Of a stretch of DNA of 64,000 nt, positions 33,554 through 40,999 are shown one piece after another. The stretch lies in assembly GCA_023439125.1 (NCBI GenBank), contig JAEXOU010000022.1:124001-188000 (forward strand), written 5' to 3'. Source of the DNA: Bacillota bacterium (GTDB taxonomy: Bacteria > Bacillota > Clostridia > Lachnospirales > Lachnospiraceae). The position numbers and the translations under genes are program-made. The first letter of the stretch is position 1, and each line of letters starts with the position of its first letter. Below the pieces are notes generated by a model. It was given only the letters and a program-made list of their open reading frames with translations. It had not been told where the DNA came from and did no database searches.

Positions 33554-33679
33554 TTAATGATAATTAGCCTCATGATTTGCTAAGGTCTTTCCAGCTTTGC
33601 TCTTAGAACTTTGACTAGATGAATTACTTGCAAGTGTCTTTCCAGCTTTGCCTACTTTTCCACCATGATGAACTGTCAT
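33554..33679 (-). CDS. 41-residue KAGKTLA-repeat miniprotein
   Basis: 41 codons, MTVHHGGKVGKAGKTLAS, a Ser-rich spacer (NSSSQSSKS), then KAGKTLANHEANYH. The heptapeptide KAGKTLA is repeated exactly, histidines cluster at both ends, and no hydrophobic segment exists, so the product is a basic soluble peptide. An AAGGAGG is about 9 nt before the ATG at 33677-33679, and a plausible promoter lies upstream. It is too short for ordinary gene callers. Function unknown; a nucleic-acid-binding or modified peptide is possible. Confidence 0.65.
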   Translation of the reverse strand: MTVHHGGKVGKAGKTLASNSSSQSSKSKAGKTLANHEANYH

Positions 33680-33730
33680 AAGTACATACCTCCTTTGCAA
33701 TAATCTCCTTGCAAATTGATGTACTCTTTT

Positions 33731-33760
33731 ATATTATTATTTTGCGAAGAATAACGTCAA
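33731..33760 (-). promoter_or_regulatory. sigma-A promoter candidate for the KAGKTLA miniprotein
   Basis: TTGACG (33755-33760) and TAATAT (33731-33736) with an 18-nt spacer on the minus strand, about 50 nt before the start codon. Confidence 0.5.
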
Positions 33761-33837
33761 AGAATCTTTGACAAGGGAATGGCTAGTGCATATGCTCTAG
33801 CTTTTTCTATGTGAAGAGAAATCCTCTCTTACATACG

Positions 33838-34836
33838 TTACATATAGCTTTGAATATAACAATTTAACTGTTCTTCCGTATCAATACCGTACTTATCTGC
33901 AACCATACAGAAATAATTCATGATTTCACTTTTAGCAATTACCTCTCTAGATGGTTGCAATGGTTCATAATCAGTTCTGGCATTTTTCCATGGAGTTTCA
34001 TTATGAGTAATCTTTTCCAATACTTTTCCGCTATATTGTCCGAATGAATTAATAACTAAATCAATTACTTTCTTCTCCTGGTCACTCAATTCCTCAAATC
34101 GTTCTTTAAAAATAGCAAAACGGTTATCCTCAATTGGATTATATTTAAAATCTTTAAACAAATCATATACTTCCTCATATACTGGACCATGAACCCATGC
34201 CATACAATCCTCTCTGTATAATGGTTCTTTGAACATAACCATATATATTCCCTGAATAAAATATAAGATTTTCTGCAAAGCCAATGGTGTTATCTCCTGC
34301 ATCTGATCAAAGATATAAGATATTGTTAAAAGCATTTTATCAGATACACAAAAAAGTCCTGCTATTTTTTCAGCAGCCTGCATAGCTTTTTTATATGCAG
34401 TTTCTCCTATTTTCTCAGCATTCTCATTTAATAACTTAATCATGTAATTAGGTGATGAAAGAGACTTTTTTATAATATCTGAGTACTCTTTCGACGGGAT
34501 CTGTCCTGCAAGATAACGTGTTATTGTAATTTCTCCAAATCCAAGAGCAACTGACAGTGGAGCTTTACCAATGTTATAAATATCCATGATTTTATTTATA
34601 TCGTCAACGCAAACAAGTCCTTCAGCCTTTCTATACTGTTCATCAATGCTTCTCATATTAATGTCCATTAATCCTGGAATATCCATGTTCTCACCGCATT
34701 CATCACATACAGCAACTATGATTTCAAAGTTATACATTTTCTCTTTAATTTCCTTTTGAACAATTTTCTTACGCAAATGATATGCTGTGTCTTTCCTACA
34801 TTGTGTACAGAAATCAACCTTTCTCTCCCTAGCCAT
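33838..34836 (-). CDS. MqsA-like antitoxin with HTH and C-terminal DUF4065 (SocA/Panacea) domain
   Basis: 332 residues. Two CxxC pairs (FCTQCRKD near residue 9 and VCDECGEN near 43) form an MqsA/YgiT-type zinc module. An HTH follows (about 75-125, APLSVALGFGEITITRYL). From about 175 to 300 the DUF4065 domain has ITPLALQKILYFIQGIYMV and EDCMAWVHGPVYEEVYDLF, typical of the SocA/Panacea antitoxin domain. Zinc-HTH probably binds the operator and the DUF4065 part may neutralise the toxin. It starts 30 nt after the toxin gene, with AAGGAGG upstream. Confidence 0.85.
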   Translation of the reverse strand: MARERKVDFCTQCRKDTAYHLRKKIVQKEIKEKMYNFEIIVAVCDECGENMDIPGLMDINMRSIDEQYRKAEGLVCVDDINKIMDIYNIGKAPLSVALGFGEITITRYLAGQIPSKEYSDIIKKSLSSPNYMIKLLNENAEKIGETAYKKAMQAAEKIAGLFCVSDKMLLTISYIFDQMQEITPLALQKILYFIQGIYMVMFKEPLYREDCMAWVHGPVYEEVYDLFKDFKYNPIEDNRFAIFKERFEELSDQEKKVIDLVINSFGQYSGKVLEKITHNETPWKNARTDYEPLQPSREVIAKSEIMNYFCMVADKYGIDTEEQLNCYIQSYM

Positions 34837-34866
34837 TTTATGATCCTCCTTTTATTTGCTTTCTGT

Positions 34867-35253
34867 CTATTTAAATTTATATTTTAATGAATGTCTTTGT
34901 TTATGAAATGAAATCACAATCACATACTTCGATTCCAAATTGTTAAATTTGATATATAGAGAAACTAATTCTTCTCCTGTACCAAATCTATGTAATAAAT
35001 TTACATCCTTGCCAAATACATATAGTAATTCATGTTCAAATCCTTTATGTTCATTCGGTAAAATGTCTGAGAAATCCGTAGCAGTTAAACTTAACAAGAT
35101 TTGTTCTCTCTTCGTCTCATCAATTACATAATCCATAAATAAATCCTGATTATCTTGTCTGTTATCATTCATTTCTACTCTATATTTTCCAGCATTAATT
35201 GCTTTCTTTACTTCTTCAAGATATTTTTCGATATCTGCAATTGTTACTTCCAA
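34867..35253 (-). CDS. MqsR-like toxin candidate of a type II toxin-antitoxin pair
   Basis: 128 residues. The VKKAINAGKYRV opening, ILLSLTATDFSDILPNEH in the middle and YVIVISFHKQRHSLKYKF at the end follow the order of MqsR (VKKLVNAG, IIGLSESDFY, VLIVSFKEK). MqsR cleaves mRNA at GCU. The similarity is distant, so a related ribonuclease or another toxin fold is possible. It precedes the antitoxin gene, as in mqsRA. The TTG start at 35251-35253 has GGAGG 7 nt upstream. A strong, heavily operator-flanked promoter lies directly before it. Confidence 0.65.
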   Translation of the reverse strand: MEVTIADIEKYLEEVKKAINAGKYRVEMNDNRQDNQDLFMDYVIDETKREQILLSLTATDFSDILPNEHKGFEHELLYVFGKDVNLLHRFGTGEELVSLYIKFNNLESKYVIVISFHKQRHSLKYKFK

Positions 35254-35273
35254 ATCAACTCCTCCGCTCTTAA

Positions 35274-35343
35274 ATGATAGGTTCTTTTTATTATCCTATC
35301 ATCATTATATCTATATGATAGCTTTTTGTCAATATCCTATCAT
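35274..35343 (-). promoter_or_regulatory. sigma-A promoter with four regularly spaced operator arms
   Basis: TTGACA (35327-35332) and TATAAT (35304-35309) with a 17-nt spacer. Four copies of ATGATAG(G) or its complement start at 35274, 35295, 35315 and 35336, about 21 bp apart, alternating in orientation. They sit in the leader, just after the -10, inside the spacer and upstream of the -35. This is the layout of a conditionally cooperative autorepressor. Confidence 0.88.
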
Positions 35344-35695
35344 TATTTTTTGGATTTTATACAGCTTAGGTGCCCAAACAGAAAGCATGTCTAACATTGT
35401 AGTACATTTTTACATATTACACTCTTTACACGTTCCAAGATGTAGCACGAAAGCCCTTTTCTTTACAGTATTTCTTTCACCTGGGCAGTAGTTTTAATTC
35501 CAGAAAGATAATTTTTATGATAAAAATTTGTATGAATCAGATAGCAAATTACACAATTGACGTATCATTAACTAATTCAATATTTGAAACATACTCAGCT
35601 ATAACTTATTTCTTAAACAAATATCTTCAATCAGAATATTTTGTCTATTTTGCTTAGTTAAAATGGAAATAAATGAAAAATATCTTTCATTGCAT
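35344..35695. other. AT-rich gene-free stretch
   Basis: No gene recognised on either strand. It contains one degenerate copy of motif D (35412-35455). Many AT-rich pentamers but no hairpin that would be a credible terminator. Confidence 0.5.
35412..35455 (+). repeat. dispersed motif D, copy 2
   Basis: TATTACACTCTTTACACGTT followed by CCAAGATGTAGCACGAAAGC; aligns with copies 1 and 3, differing mostly by transitions. One frame reads YTFQDVARKPF. Confidence 0.45.
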
Positions 35696-35724
35696 TTACA
35701 TATATCACTTATACAAGTTATAAT
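35696..35724 (+). promoter_or_regulatory. sigma-A promoter for the 81-aa hypothetical gene
   Basis: TTACAT (35696-35701) and TATAAT (35719-35724), 17-nt spacer, about 38 nt before the start codon. Confidence 0.65.
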
Positions 35725-35762
35725 AAATAATATGATCTTTCAAATTAAGGAGGAAGCTTATC

Positions 35763-36008
35763 ATGAATATAGGCGATAGGATACGTCCACTAGGTAAAAT
35801 ACCATATAAGGTAAACTTTGAGAATTTTTCCATACATTTTGAGTTAAATCATCAGCAATTGTGGTATATTAATTCAATAAAAGATGGCATCTGCAAATTA
35901 TCAAACAGCAGTGGTACCATGTACATAACTATAAAAGAAATTGATCTACCAAAAATATTTAATACTAATCACGTTATAAGAGGACGCTATTCAGGACGTT
36001 GGGATTAA
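35763..36008 (+). CDS. hypothetical 81-residue protein
   Basis: Begins MNIGDRIRPLGKIPYKVNFE and ends RGRYSGRWD. It has no signal peptide, membrane segment or recognised motif; the residues suggest a small beta-rich soluble protein. Supported as a gene by AAGGAGG with good spacing, a promoter at 35696-35724 and a terminator immediately after. Located between the toxin-antitoxin pair and the Staygreen homologue in the accessory region. Function unknown. Confidence 0.65.
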   Translation: MNIGDRIRPLGKIPYKVNFENFSIHFELNHQQLWYINSIKDGICKLSNSSGTMYITIKEIDLPKIFNTNHVIRGRYSGRWD

Positions 36009-36024
36009 TTTCTCACAAGAAGTT

Positions 36025-36060
36025 AAAGCCTTACTACATTAATAAAAGTAAGGCTTTCTT
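36025..36060 (+). terminator. intrinsic terminator of the 81-aa gene
   Basis: 11-bp arms AAAGCCTTACT (36025-36035) and AGTAAGGCTTT (36047-36057), followed by CTT. The T-run is partly within the stem. Confidence 0.75.
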
Positions 36061-36162
36061 ACAAAACATAATTCTAGCACCTAAAACCTTGGTTATAAAA
36101 CTAACAACACGAAAATAAAATGCCTTTGTTAATGCTTTTCTGTAAGGTTCATTTATATTTAT

Positions 36163-36210
36163 GATTACACCCTTGATTACACTTTCCAAGACGCAGCGCG
36201 AAAACCAAAG
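36163..36210 (+). repeat. dispersed motif D, copy 3
   Basis: GATTACACCCTTGATTACAC followed by TTTCCAAGACGCAGCGCGAAAACC. Closest in sense to copy 1. One frame reads DYTFQDAARKPKL. No start codon or ribosome-binding site nearby. Confidence 0.45.
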
Positions 36211-36270
36211 CTAACCTTATTAACTCAGATAACACATACTTTGGATCGTGGTATGCTATTCCCTAGTTAG

Positions 36271-36310
36271 CAAAAGGCATAGCCAGCAACTAAAAGTTCT
36301 AGCTTTGCCT
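36271..36310 (-). terminator. imperfect terminator after the Staygreen-like gene
   Basis: AGGCAAAGCTAG... and GGCTATGCCT arms (36301-36310 with 36275-36284) are followed by TTTTGCTAAC on the minus strand. There are mismatches, so moderate confidence. Confidence 0.5.
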
Positions 36311-36337
36311 AAACTGTAAAAAGTTAATAATAAACAC

Positions 36338-36784
36338 TTACTTGTAATCCCCAATTACTCCAAAATGATAGGTTTTATCATAGATTGGATAAGCTGAGAT
36401 AAACTGTATCATGATAGGTGTACGATCAAGATACGGGTGTCGATCAAACAAAAATCGATCCGCTTGTCGTAATGCTTGCAGTGCTACAGGCATTTCCTCA
36501 TAGAAAATTTTATTTCTCTTAAATGAATTCCCCTTTAACTCTTGGTTATCCACAAGTACATAACCTCTTAACATAAGCCCCTTTTCTGTATGTATCCATG
36601 AAATTCTTACCTCGTCACGCTCACTAGTGACTTGGTCTTCAGCAAAATTCTCAGCGATAAATACAAACAATTCGGCAGTGATATCTGAATGGGTAATTGT
36701 ATAAAGTCTATTCATCACAGGCCCATATGGTTTCATTCGATCCCGATATTGTATGAATACTTTGGAGGGATTCATTTCTTTCAC
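36338..36784 (-). CDS. Staygreen (SGR) family protein, bacterial Mg-dechelatase homologue
   Basis: 148 residues. Family-diagnostic pieces are NRLYTITHSDITAELFVFIAENF near residues 28-48, RDEVRISW, and LFDRHPYLDRTPIMIQFISAYP near the end. In plants SGR removes magnesium from chlorophyll a, and reported bacterial homologues have the same activity in vitro. This host is probably a non-photosynthetic anaerobe, so the physiological substrate is unclear, perhaps plant-derived or tetrapyrrole. The GTG at 36782-36784 is the best start, with GAGG 7 nt upstream. Monocistronic. Confidence 0.85.
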   Translation of the reverse strand: MKEMNPSKVFIQYRDRMKPYGPVMNRLYTITHSDITAELFVFIAENFAEDQVTSERDEVRISWIHTEKGLMLRGYVLVDNQELKGNSFKRNKIFYEEMPVALQALRQADRFLFDRHPYLDRTPIMIQFISAYPIYDKTYHFGVIGDYK

Positions 36785-37071
36785 TATCAAACCTCATTTT
36801 AATGATTCATTCTATTGTATTCTATGCGCAAAAAAGAGTTCACTCAAATCTGCTGGTATCTAAGATGTGGATACGACCATAATTACCGAATATTCTAAGT
36901 TCTCATACTTTCCCCCTATCTTCCGATATGCTCCGCTCTAATCAATATTCCTATTTATTGGAGTTGCTTCTTTCTAAGAATAAAGACCTTGTGAAAATCA
37001 AAAAGTTAAGGACGAGGAACGAGGTCTTGAAACAACTTACATCACGATTAAGAAGAGTGAATAAATTTTGA
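36785..37071. other. gene-free stretch upstream of the DUF1801 gene
   Basis: Nothing firmly functional was recognised except the 47-codon ORF described separately at 36928-37071. The left part (36785-36927) is AT-rich with no hairpin of note. Confidence 0.4.
36928..37071 (+). pseudogene. 47-codon ORF, possible remnant of a coiled-coil or basic protein tail
   Basis: Reads MLRSNQYSYLLELLLSKNKD and continues with LVKIKKLRTRNEVLKQL and TSRLRRVNKF, then TGA. The amphipathic, basic composition is protein-like, but there is no ribosome-binding site before the ATG. It may be the broken end of a gene lost from this locus. No family recognised. Confidence 0.3.
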
Positions 37072-37099
37072 TTGCTCGTGTTTAAAAGAGTGATATAAT
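37072..37099 (+). promoter_or_regulatory. sigma-A promoter for the DUF1801 gene
   Basis: TTGCTC (37072-37077) and TATAAT (37094-37099) with a 16-nt spacer, about 40 nt before the start codon. Confidence 0.7.
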
Positions 37100-37139
37100 G
37101 ATAGAAAAAGACAAATAAGAATCTATGGAGGTTATTTAA

Positions 37140-37505
37140 ATGAATGAGCAAGTAAAAGATTGTATAGATAAATATCCAAGTGAGATTATTGATATGTACA
37201 ATAATTTAAGGAAGTTGATTTTTGAAAGCGTTTCATGTGAACCAGAAGAAACATTGTGGGCGAAATTACCAAGTTATTATGTTGGTGATTCTTTTGTAAG
37301 GCTTATTCCATTTAAAGACCATATTAACATTGAAGCGCAAGCAGTAAATCAGCATAAGGAAGAATTAGCAGGTTATAAAGTTACTCCTAAGGGAATGTTG
37401 CAAATCTATTTAAAACAAGATATCCAATATGAAGTTTTAAAACAGATATTTGCAGAAACTTTAGACAAGCTAATGAGTAATAACTTGAACTCCTGCACTC
37501 TCTAG
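37140..37505 (+). CDS. DUF1801 (YdhG-type) protein
   Basis: 121 residues with the DUF1801 pattern: SEIIDMYNNLRKLIFESV, EETLWAKLPSYYV, DSFVRLIPFKDHINIEA, and the end YEVLKQIFAETLDKL. Related small proteins include Bacillus YdhG and yeast frataxin-like fold iron-chaperone candidates, but the biochemical role is not established. TGGAGG precedes the ATG. The 3' end overlaps the opposing membrane-anchored gene by 36 nt. Confidence 0.8.
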   Translation: MNEQVKDCIDKYPSEIIDMYNNLRKLIFESVSCEPEETLWAKLPSYYVGDSFVRLIPFKDHINIEAQAVNQHKEELAGYKVTPKGMLQIYLKQDIQYEVLKQIFAETLDKLMSNNLNSCTL

Positions 37506-38201
37506 TATACTTATCTGATCTTGCGTCATACTGTTTTCACTTACATTAATCTGCTTAAGGGACTCCATATTTAAGAATCCACTAATATCTTGAATTTCTA
37601 AATCGTGAATACACAAATCACTAATTGTATCAAATTCTGAAAAAATGGAGCTGTCTTGTAAGACATACTTATCCTTAATTTTTTGCATTCCTTCATAACT
37701 ACCTTTATAAAGCTCAAGCTTTCTTAAAGAACTACAGTTTTTTAACATATCTAAGTTCTTTATATTACATGATATCAGCTCTATCGTATTTATATACTTA
37801 CTTGATATTTTGCTAAAATCAATATCAGTTTCCAGGCAATGAAGCAATTTTATATTAGACATCGTATTAATAAAGGATGCATCTTCGACATCGGAAAAAT
37901 AGATTAACAAATCCTTCAATGTTTTATTAGAAGAAATATGTTGAATATAATTATCTTGGTCATAGTATTCAATACTTAATGTTTCAATTTTAGTAAATTG
38001 ATTTACTTTTTTGAGATATTTACTATATTTTTTCTCACGACAATCAATTTCAATGCTTAGTGTATCTTTTTCGTATATTTTCTGTCCCATAAATACATAT
38101 CTCGTTTGAAACATATAAATACACCACAAGATAACAAGAGCTATTGCAACCATTACAATTATTATATATCTCTTATGTTTTGATAGATTTGAATCAAACA
38201 T
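37470..38201 (-). CDS. membrane-anchored leucine-rich-repeat-like protein
   Basis: 243 residues from the ATG at 38199-38201, chosen because GAGG lies 8 nt upstream. A signal anchor (YIIIVMVAIALVILWCIYMF) at about 11-31 is followed by an exposed domain with irregular leucine-rich repeats (SSLRKLELYKGS, ISDLCIHDLEIQDISGFL, ESLKQINVSEN). The open frame extends 25 codons further upstream and beyond, in sequence resembling a disrupted paralogue. Unknown role; it may recognise a surface partner. Tail-to-tail overlap with the DUF1801 gene. Confidence 0.65.
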   Translation of the reverse strand: MFDSNLSKHKRYIIIVMVAIALVILWCIYMFQTRYVFMGQKIYEKDTLSIEIDCREKKYSKYLKKVNQFTKIETLSIEYYDQDNYIQHISSNKTLKDLLIYFSDVEDASFINTMSNIKLLHCLETDIDFSKISSKYINTIELISCNIKNLDMLKNCSSLRKLELYKGSYEGMQKIKDKYVLQDSSIFSEFDTISDLCIHDLEIQDISGFLNMESLKQINVSENSMTQDQISILESAGVQVITH

Positions 38202-38328
38202 TTTGTATACCTCATCCTTCTCGAACACAACTTTTAAGCGTTTTACTTTTTCATTTATCGCTAATGAAACATCCACAGCAGTTATGCCTGTTGAAATATT
38301 AAAGACATCATTATCACTTTCAAACTTT

Positions 38329-38368
38329 ATCCCTTAGACTCTTCATTGATATTCTGTTTATCATTCAT
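38329..38368. repeat. duplicated gene-start segment, copy 1
   Basis: About 40 bp that match 39273-39312 at roughly five of six positions, including TATCCCTT and TCTTCATTGATATTCT. In the other copy this is the ribosome-binding site and start of the DUF6273 gene; here the matching ATG frame closes after eight codons. Confidence 0.6.
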
Positions 38369-38448
38369 TCACTGCTAATACCTAAAAACACCCTGGTTAG
38401 TGATTCTATATGATTGCTTTAGCTAATTGAAAATGTCTCAATACGATG

Positions 38449-39291
38449 TTATTCAAAGATACGGACTATTTCTCCTTCGATTACTTCACTACTATCTGTT
38501 ATTCTTGTATTTTTGTCTACACAAAAGGCAGGCCGTACTCCAGTTTTGATTTCTGCAGTTCCTAGACCGAGACTTTTTCCCCATACCGTAAAGATGGAAT
38601 ATGTATTACTCAATATTGGAGTCCGTGTCCAAAATGGACATGGCGTCCCATCCGTTAAAAGAGTTTCTCTTTTTTTATAATCATCAGCAAAAAGCTTTAG
38701 CTGTTTCCCTTCTGGCACTGCGGTCAAATTCTTTTTTTCATAGGCTAGCTCATTAGTTGATAACAAGAACACTTTCCGTAAGATTGTATGAGAATTGTAG
38801 ACTGTTCCATTTGGATTGCCTATCTCACCAAAGTAACTTTCTTTACTTGTAACCTCAATTGTACTCTCTTCTATTGCATTTTTTACATTCTCACTCAGTG
38901 TATCGAAAAACTGTAAATTTAAAAACTTATCAATATCACTTTCCTCATAATATGAAGCATAGGAGTCCTCTGCCCATCCTATCTCATCACTCTCTTTGTA
39001 GGACATGGTATCACTTAATATATCTTTTCTTACAAGCAAGACATTTCCATTGTAATCTGATGTTACAACCAGATATGGGGTAAAGATTTCATTTTCTTTG
39101 AGATAAACAATCGGATCCTTTTTATTATTTTCATAAGCGATCTGTTCAATCGTTTGTTCTTTTTTGTCCTCTTGATTTTTCATGACCTGGTTAATTTTTA
39201 CGCATACGCCAAGCAGGATTATGAATAATAAAGCAATCGTCATTGGTAGCTTTATCTTACTATTCATATAGCTATCCCTTGGAATCTTCAT
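38449..39291 (-). CDS. membrane-anchored DUF6273 protein
   Basis: 280 residues. A hydrophobic anchor (LPMTIALLFIILLGVCV, about 15-31) and then an extracellular DUF6273 domain with the conserved FWTRTPIL and GVRPAFCVD segments near the C-terminus. The family is common in Lachnospiraceae and usually extracytoplasmic; no biochemical activity is known. GGGGAG lies 8 nt before the ATG. Own promoter at 39398-39425. Confidence 0.75.
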   Translation of the reverse strand: MKIPRDSYMNSKIKLPMTIALLFIILLGVCVKINQVMKNQEDKKEQTIEQIAYENNKKDPIVYLKENEIFTPYLVVTSDYNGNVLLVRKDILSDTMSYKESDEIGWAEDSYASYYEESDIDKFLNLQFFDTLSENVKNAIEESTIEVTSKESYFGEIGNPNGTVYNSHTILRKVFLLSTNELAYEKKNLTAVPEGKQLKLFADDYKKRETLLTDGTPCPFWTRTPILSNTYSIFTVWGKSLGLGTAEIKTGVRPAFCVDKNTRITDSSEVIEGEIVRIFE

Positions 39292-39312
39292 TGATATTCT
39301 CCCCTATCATTA
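39273..39312. repeat. duplicated gene-start segment, copy 2
   Basis: The 40-bp counterpart of 38329-38368. It holds the start codon and first codons (MKIPRD) of the DUF6273 gene. Confidence 0.6.
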
Positions 39313-39397
39313 ATTTTATAATAAAATGCACCTCTACAACAGACGGTCATAAAACTATGCGCTTGCCATTTTTCACCATCATTCTCTTTTATTGTAT

Positions 39398-39425
39398 ATT
39401 ATATCCATTTTTATACTCTTGTCAA
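39398..39425 (-). promoter_or_regulatory. sigma-A promoter for the DUF6273 gene
   Basis: Perfect TTGACA (39420-39425) and TATAAT (39398-39403) with a 16-nt spacer, about 105 nt before the ATG. Confidence 0.85.
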
Positions 39426-39565
39426 ATAATTGGGTTAGAACACTTTGGCCAGTGATAGTAACCCATATAACGATACAAAGAGTTGAACATATTGACATGT
39501 ATATTTCTTAAAAAATAGGAGAATAAACCTGGGTTTTCCTTGTGGTAGAAAAAGGTACATTTATA

Positions 39566-39574
39566 TGCTATAAT
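39566..39574 (+). promoter_or_regulatory. extended -10 promoter candidate for the 167-aa membrane protein
   Basis: TGCTATAAT at 39566-39574, an extended -10 motif, 36 nt before the start. No good -35 seen. The rest of 39313-39565 holds the opposing promoter and nothing else recognisable. Confidence 0.5.
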
Positions 39575-39609
39575 TATTTCCAAAAACTTGAGATTGTGGA
39601 GATGTTTCC

Positions 39610-40113
39610 ATGGAATGGCTTAATATATTTGGTTTGGTTTTCATAGTTGTTATTATGATTCCAAACATTATTTTTGCAATCAGATGCAAAGACGGTTTTG
39701 AAACCCAATGGCATAATAAACCGGTCGAAATTGTTGAACAAATCGGAAGATTTGGTTGTTTTGGATTTATGATAATCAATATTCCGGGGACTTGGTTTAG
39801 CTGGTGGTCTGATAATACATTTGCGATTTACCTTATCATTGATACCGTGTTAGTAGCCCTTTACTGTGCTATATGGGTTATTTATTGGGAAAAAAACAAT
39901 GTTTTCAGGGCTTTGGCACTTTCAGTTATCCCGTCAGTATTGTTCCTGTTTAGCGGCATTATGAGCAGGTCAGTATTGCTTGTTATAGCATCTATATTAT
40001 TTGCTCCAACTCACATATTAATATCGTACAAAAATGAAAAAAAAAACGAATTCCAATGTATTGATCTCTCTACAGGATTTCACTTTGCACGTACGGTTTC
40101 AAAAAAACACTAG
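39610..40113 (+). CDS. four- to five-helix integral membrane protein, unknown
   Basis: 167 residues. Hydrophobic segments about 3-24, 48-66, 70-92 and 103-135 (two helices). The soluble parts are small, and the C-terminus is basic. No transport or enzyme motif recognised; the loop after the first helix has CKDGFETQWHNKPVEIVEQI. GGAG is 8 nt before the ATG. Flanked by an extended -10 and a terminator, so monocistronic. Confidence 0.7.
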   Translation: MEWLNIFGLVFIVVIMIPNIIFAIRCKDGFETQWHNKPVEIVEQIGRFGCFGFMIINIPGTWFSWWSDNTFAIYLIIDTVLVALYCAIWVIYWEKNNVFRALALSVIPSVLFLFSGIMSRSVLLVIASILFAPTHILISYKNEKKNEFQCIDLSTGFHFARTVSKKH

Positions 40114-40145
40114 GTTTCTAAGAGATTAGATACCTAGTGTTTTTG
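40107..40145 (+). terminator. intrinsic terminator overlapping the end of the 167-aa gene
   Basis: ACACTAGGT (40107-40115) and ACCTAGTGT (40132-40140), then TTTTTG. The left arm includes the stop codon. Confidence 0.85.
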
Positions 40146-40177
40146 ATCTATTTATTTTACCTACTTCTCTATCGTTC

Positions 40178-40684
40178 TTAGTCAATCGGCCAATTCCTTA
40201 AGAGCTTATTGGTTATTTTATTAGCATTTAGGTCATCTAGATGGTTCACTTGCATAACACCAACTTCAGTTACATAATATAAATTCACACCTTCACGTTC
40301 CTGCATGGAGTCAATAAATTCAAAGTCTAAAACAACACCTGTATCTACTTTTTCCATCCACTCACGACACAGATACATATCAAACGTAGTCATGATGATT
40401 CCATCTGCTTTGGATTTATTGTTCGAATAGTAATCGATTATTTCCTGAATACTCTTGCCTTGTTCAAACGCTTCTTCTTTATTGAGTAGATAATATTGCC
40501 CTTTACTGTTAATCAAAGTATAGATAAAAGTACCTTTTTCATTATTAGCGGTTGGTGGCACAAATTGATGACCAACAAATACGATTTCATTTGCATCAGG
40601 AGTATTAAAAAAATATATTGTTACCCCTGAAACTACCAACATAATTACTACAATAGAACTCAAGATCCATCTTTTCGATTTCAT
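40178..40684 (-). CDS. membrane-anchored protein of unknown function
   Basis: 168 residues from the ATG at 40682-40684, which has AGGGG upstream. An N-terminal anchor (WILSSIVVIMLVVSGVTIYFF, about 5-25) is followed by an extracytoplasmic alpha-beta domain with no recognised motif. Monocistronic by position. Part of the run of small lineage-specific genes between 35.7 and 41.6 kb. Confidence 0.6.
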   Translation of the reverse strand: MKSKRWILSSIVVIMLVVSGVTIYFFNTPDANEIVFVGHQFVPPTANNEKGTFIYTLINSKGQYYLLNKEEAFEQGKSIQEIIDYYSNNKSKADGIIMTTFDMYLCREWMEKVDTGVVLDFEFIDSMQEREGVNLYYVTEVGVMQVNHLDDLNANKITNKLLRNWPID

Positions 40685-40926
40685 AAATATTACCCCTATC
40701 CTATTAGAACAACTCAACTCTCCATTTCTTTATGATATGTGCTATGATGAGGATAGCCTAAAAACTAGTAGCCTATTTCATTTTATTCCTATATTTCTTA
40801 TGTAGACCCAAAGTAATCTCTAGTTTTATATCCTCATATTCACTTTACACTGTATGTAGTAACAAATCAATAATTTTGTTATTTTTTGTATATTATTTAC
40901 TTAAAAGTACTTGACTAAAACCCCCC

Positions 40927-40975
40927 AAAAAAAGCGTAACTAATTTTCTGATTATAATCAAATCGTTAGCTACGC
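40927..40975 (-). terminator. intrinsic terminator after the 181-aa gene
   Basis: Arms GCGTA and CTAA and GATT (40934-40953) pair with AATC, TTAG and TACGC (40956-40975); on the minus strand a run of seven T follows. Confidence 0.82.
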
Positions 40976-40999
40976 CAAACTTTTATTGACACTATTTAG

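Noticed and set aside
33782..33806. GCTAG-x-GCATATGC-x-CTAGC hairpin followed by TTTTT on the plus strand
   Set aside because: No plus-strand gene ends there and the U-run is on the wrong side for the antitoxin gene, so it was not called a terminator.
35344..35762. Possible riboswitch or small RNA in the AT-rich gap
   Set aside because: No known riboswitch core or stable hairpin was recognised; only motif D and a promoter are present.
36951..37151. 66-codon minus-strand ORF
   Set aside because: It overlaps the promoter and start of the DUF1801 gene and has no ribosome-binding site; the plus strand has the more protein-like frame.
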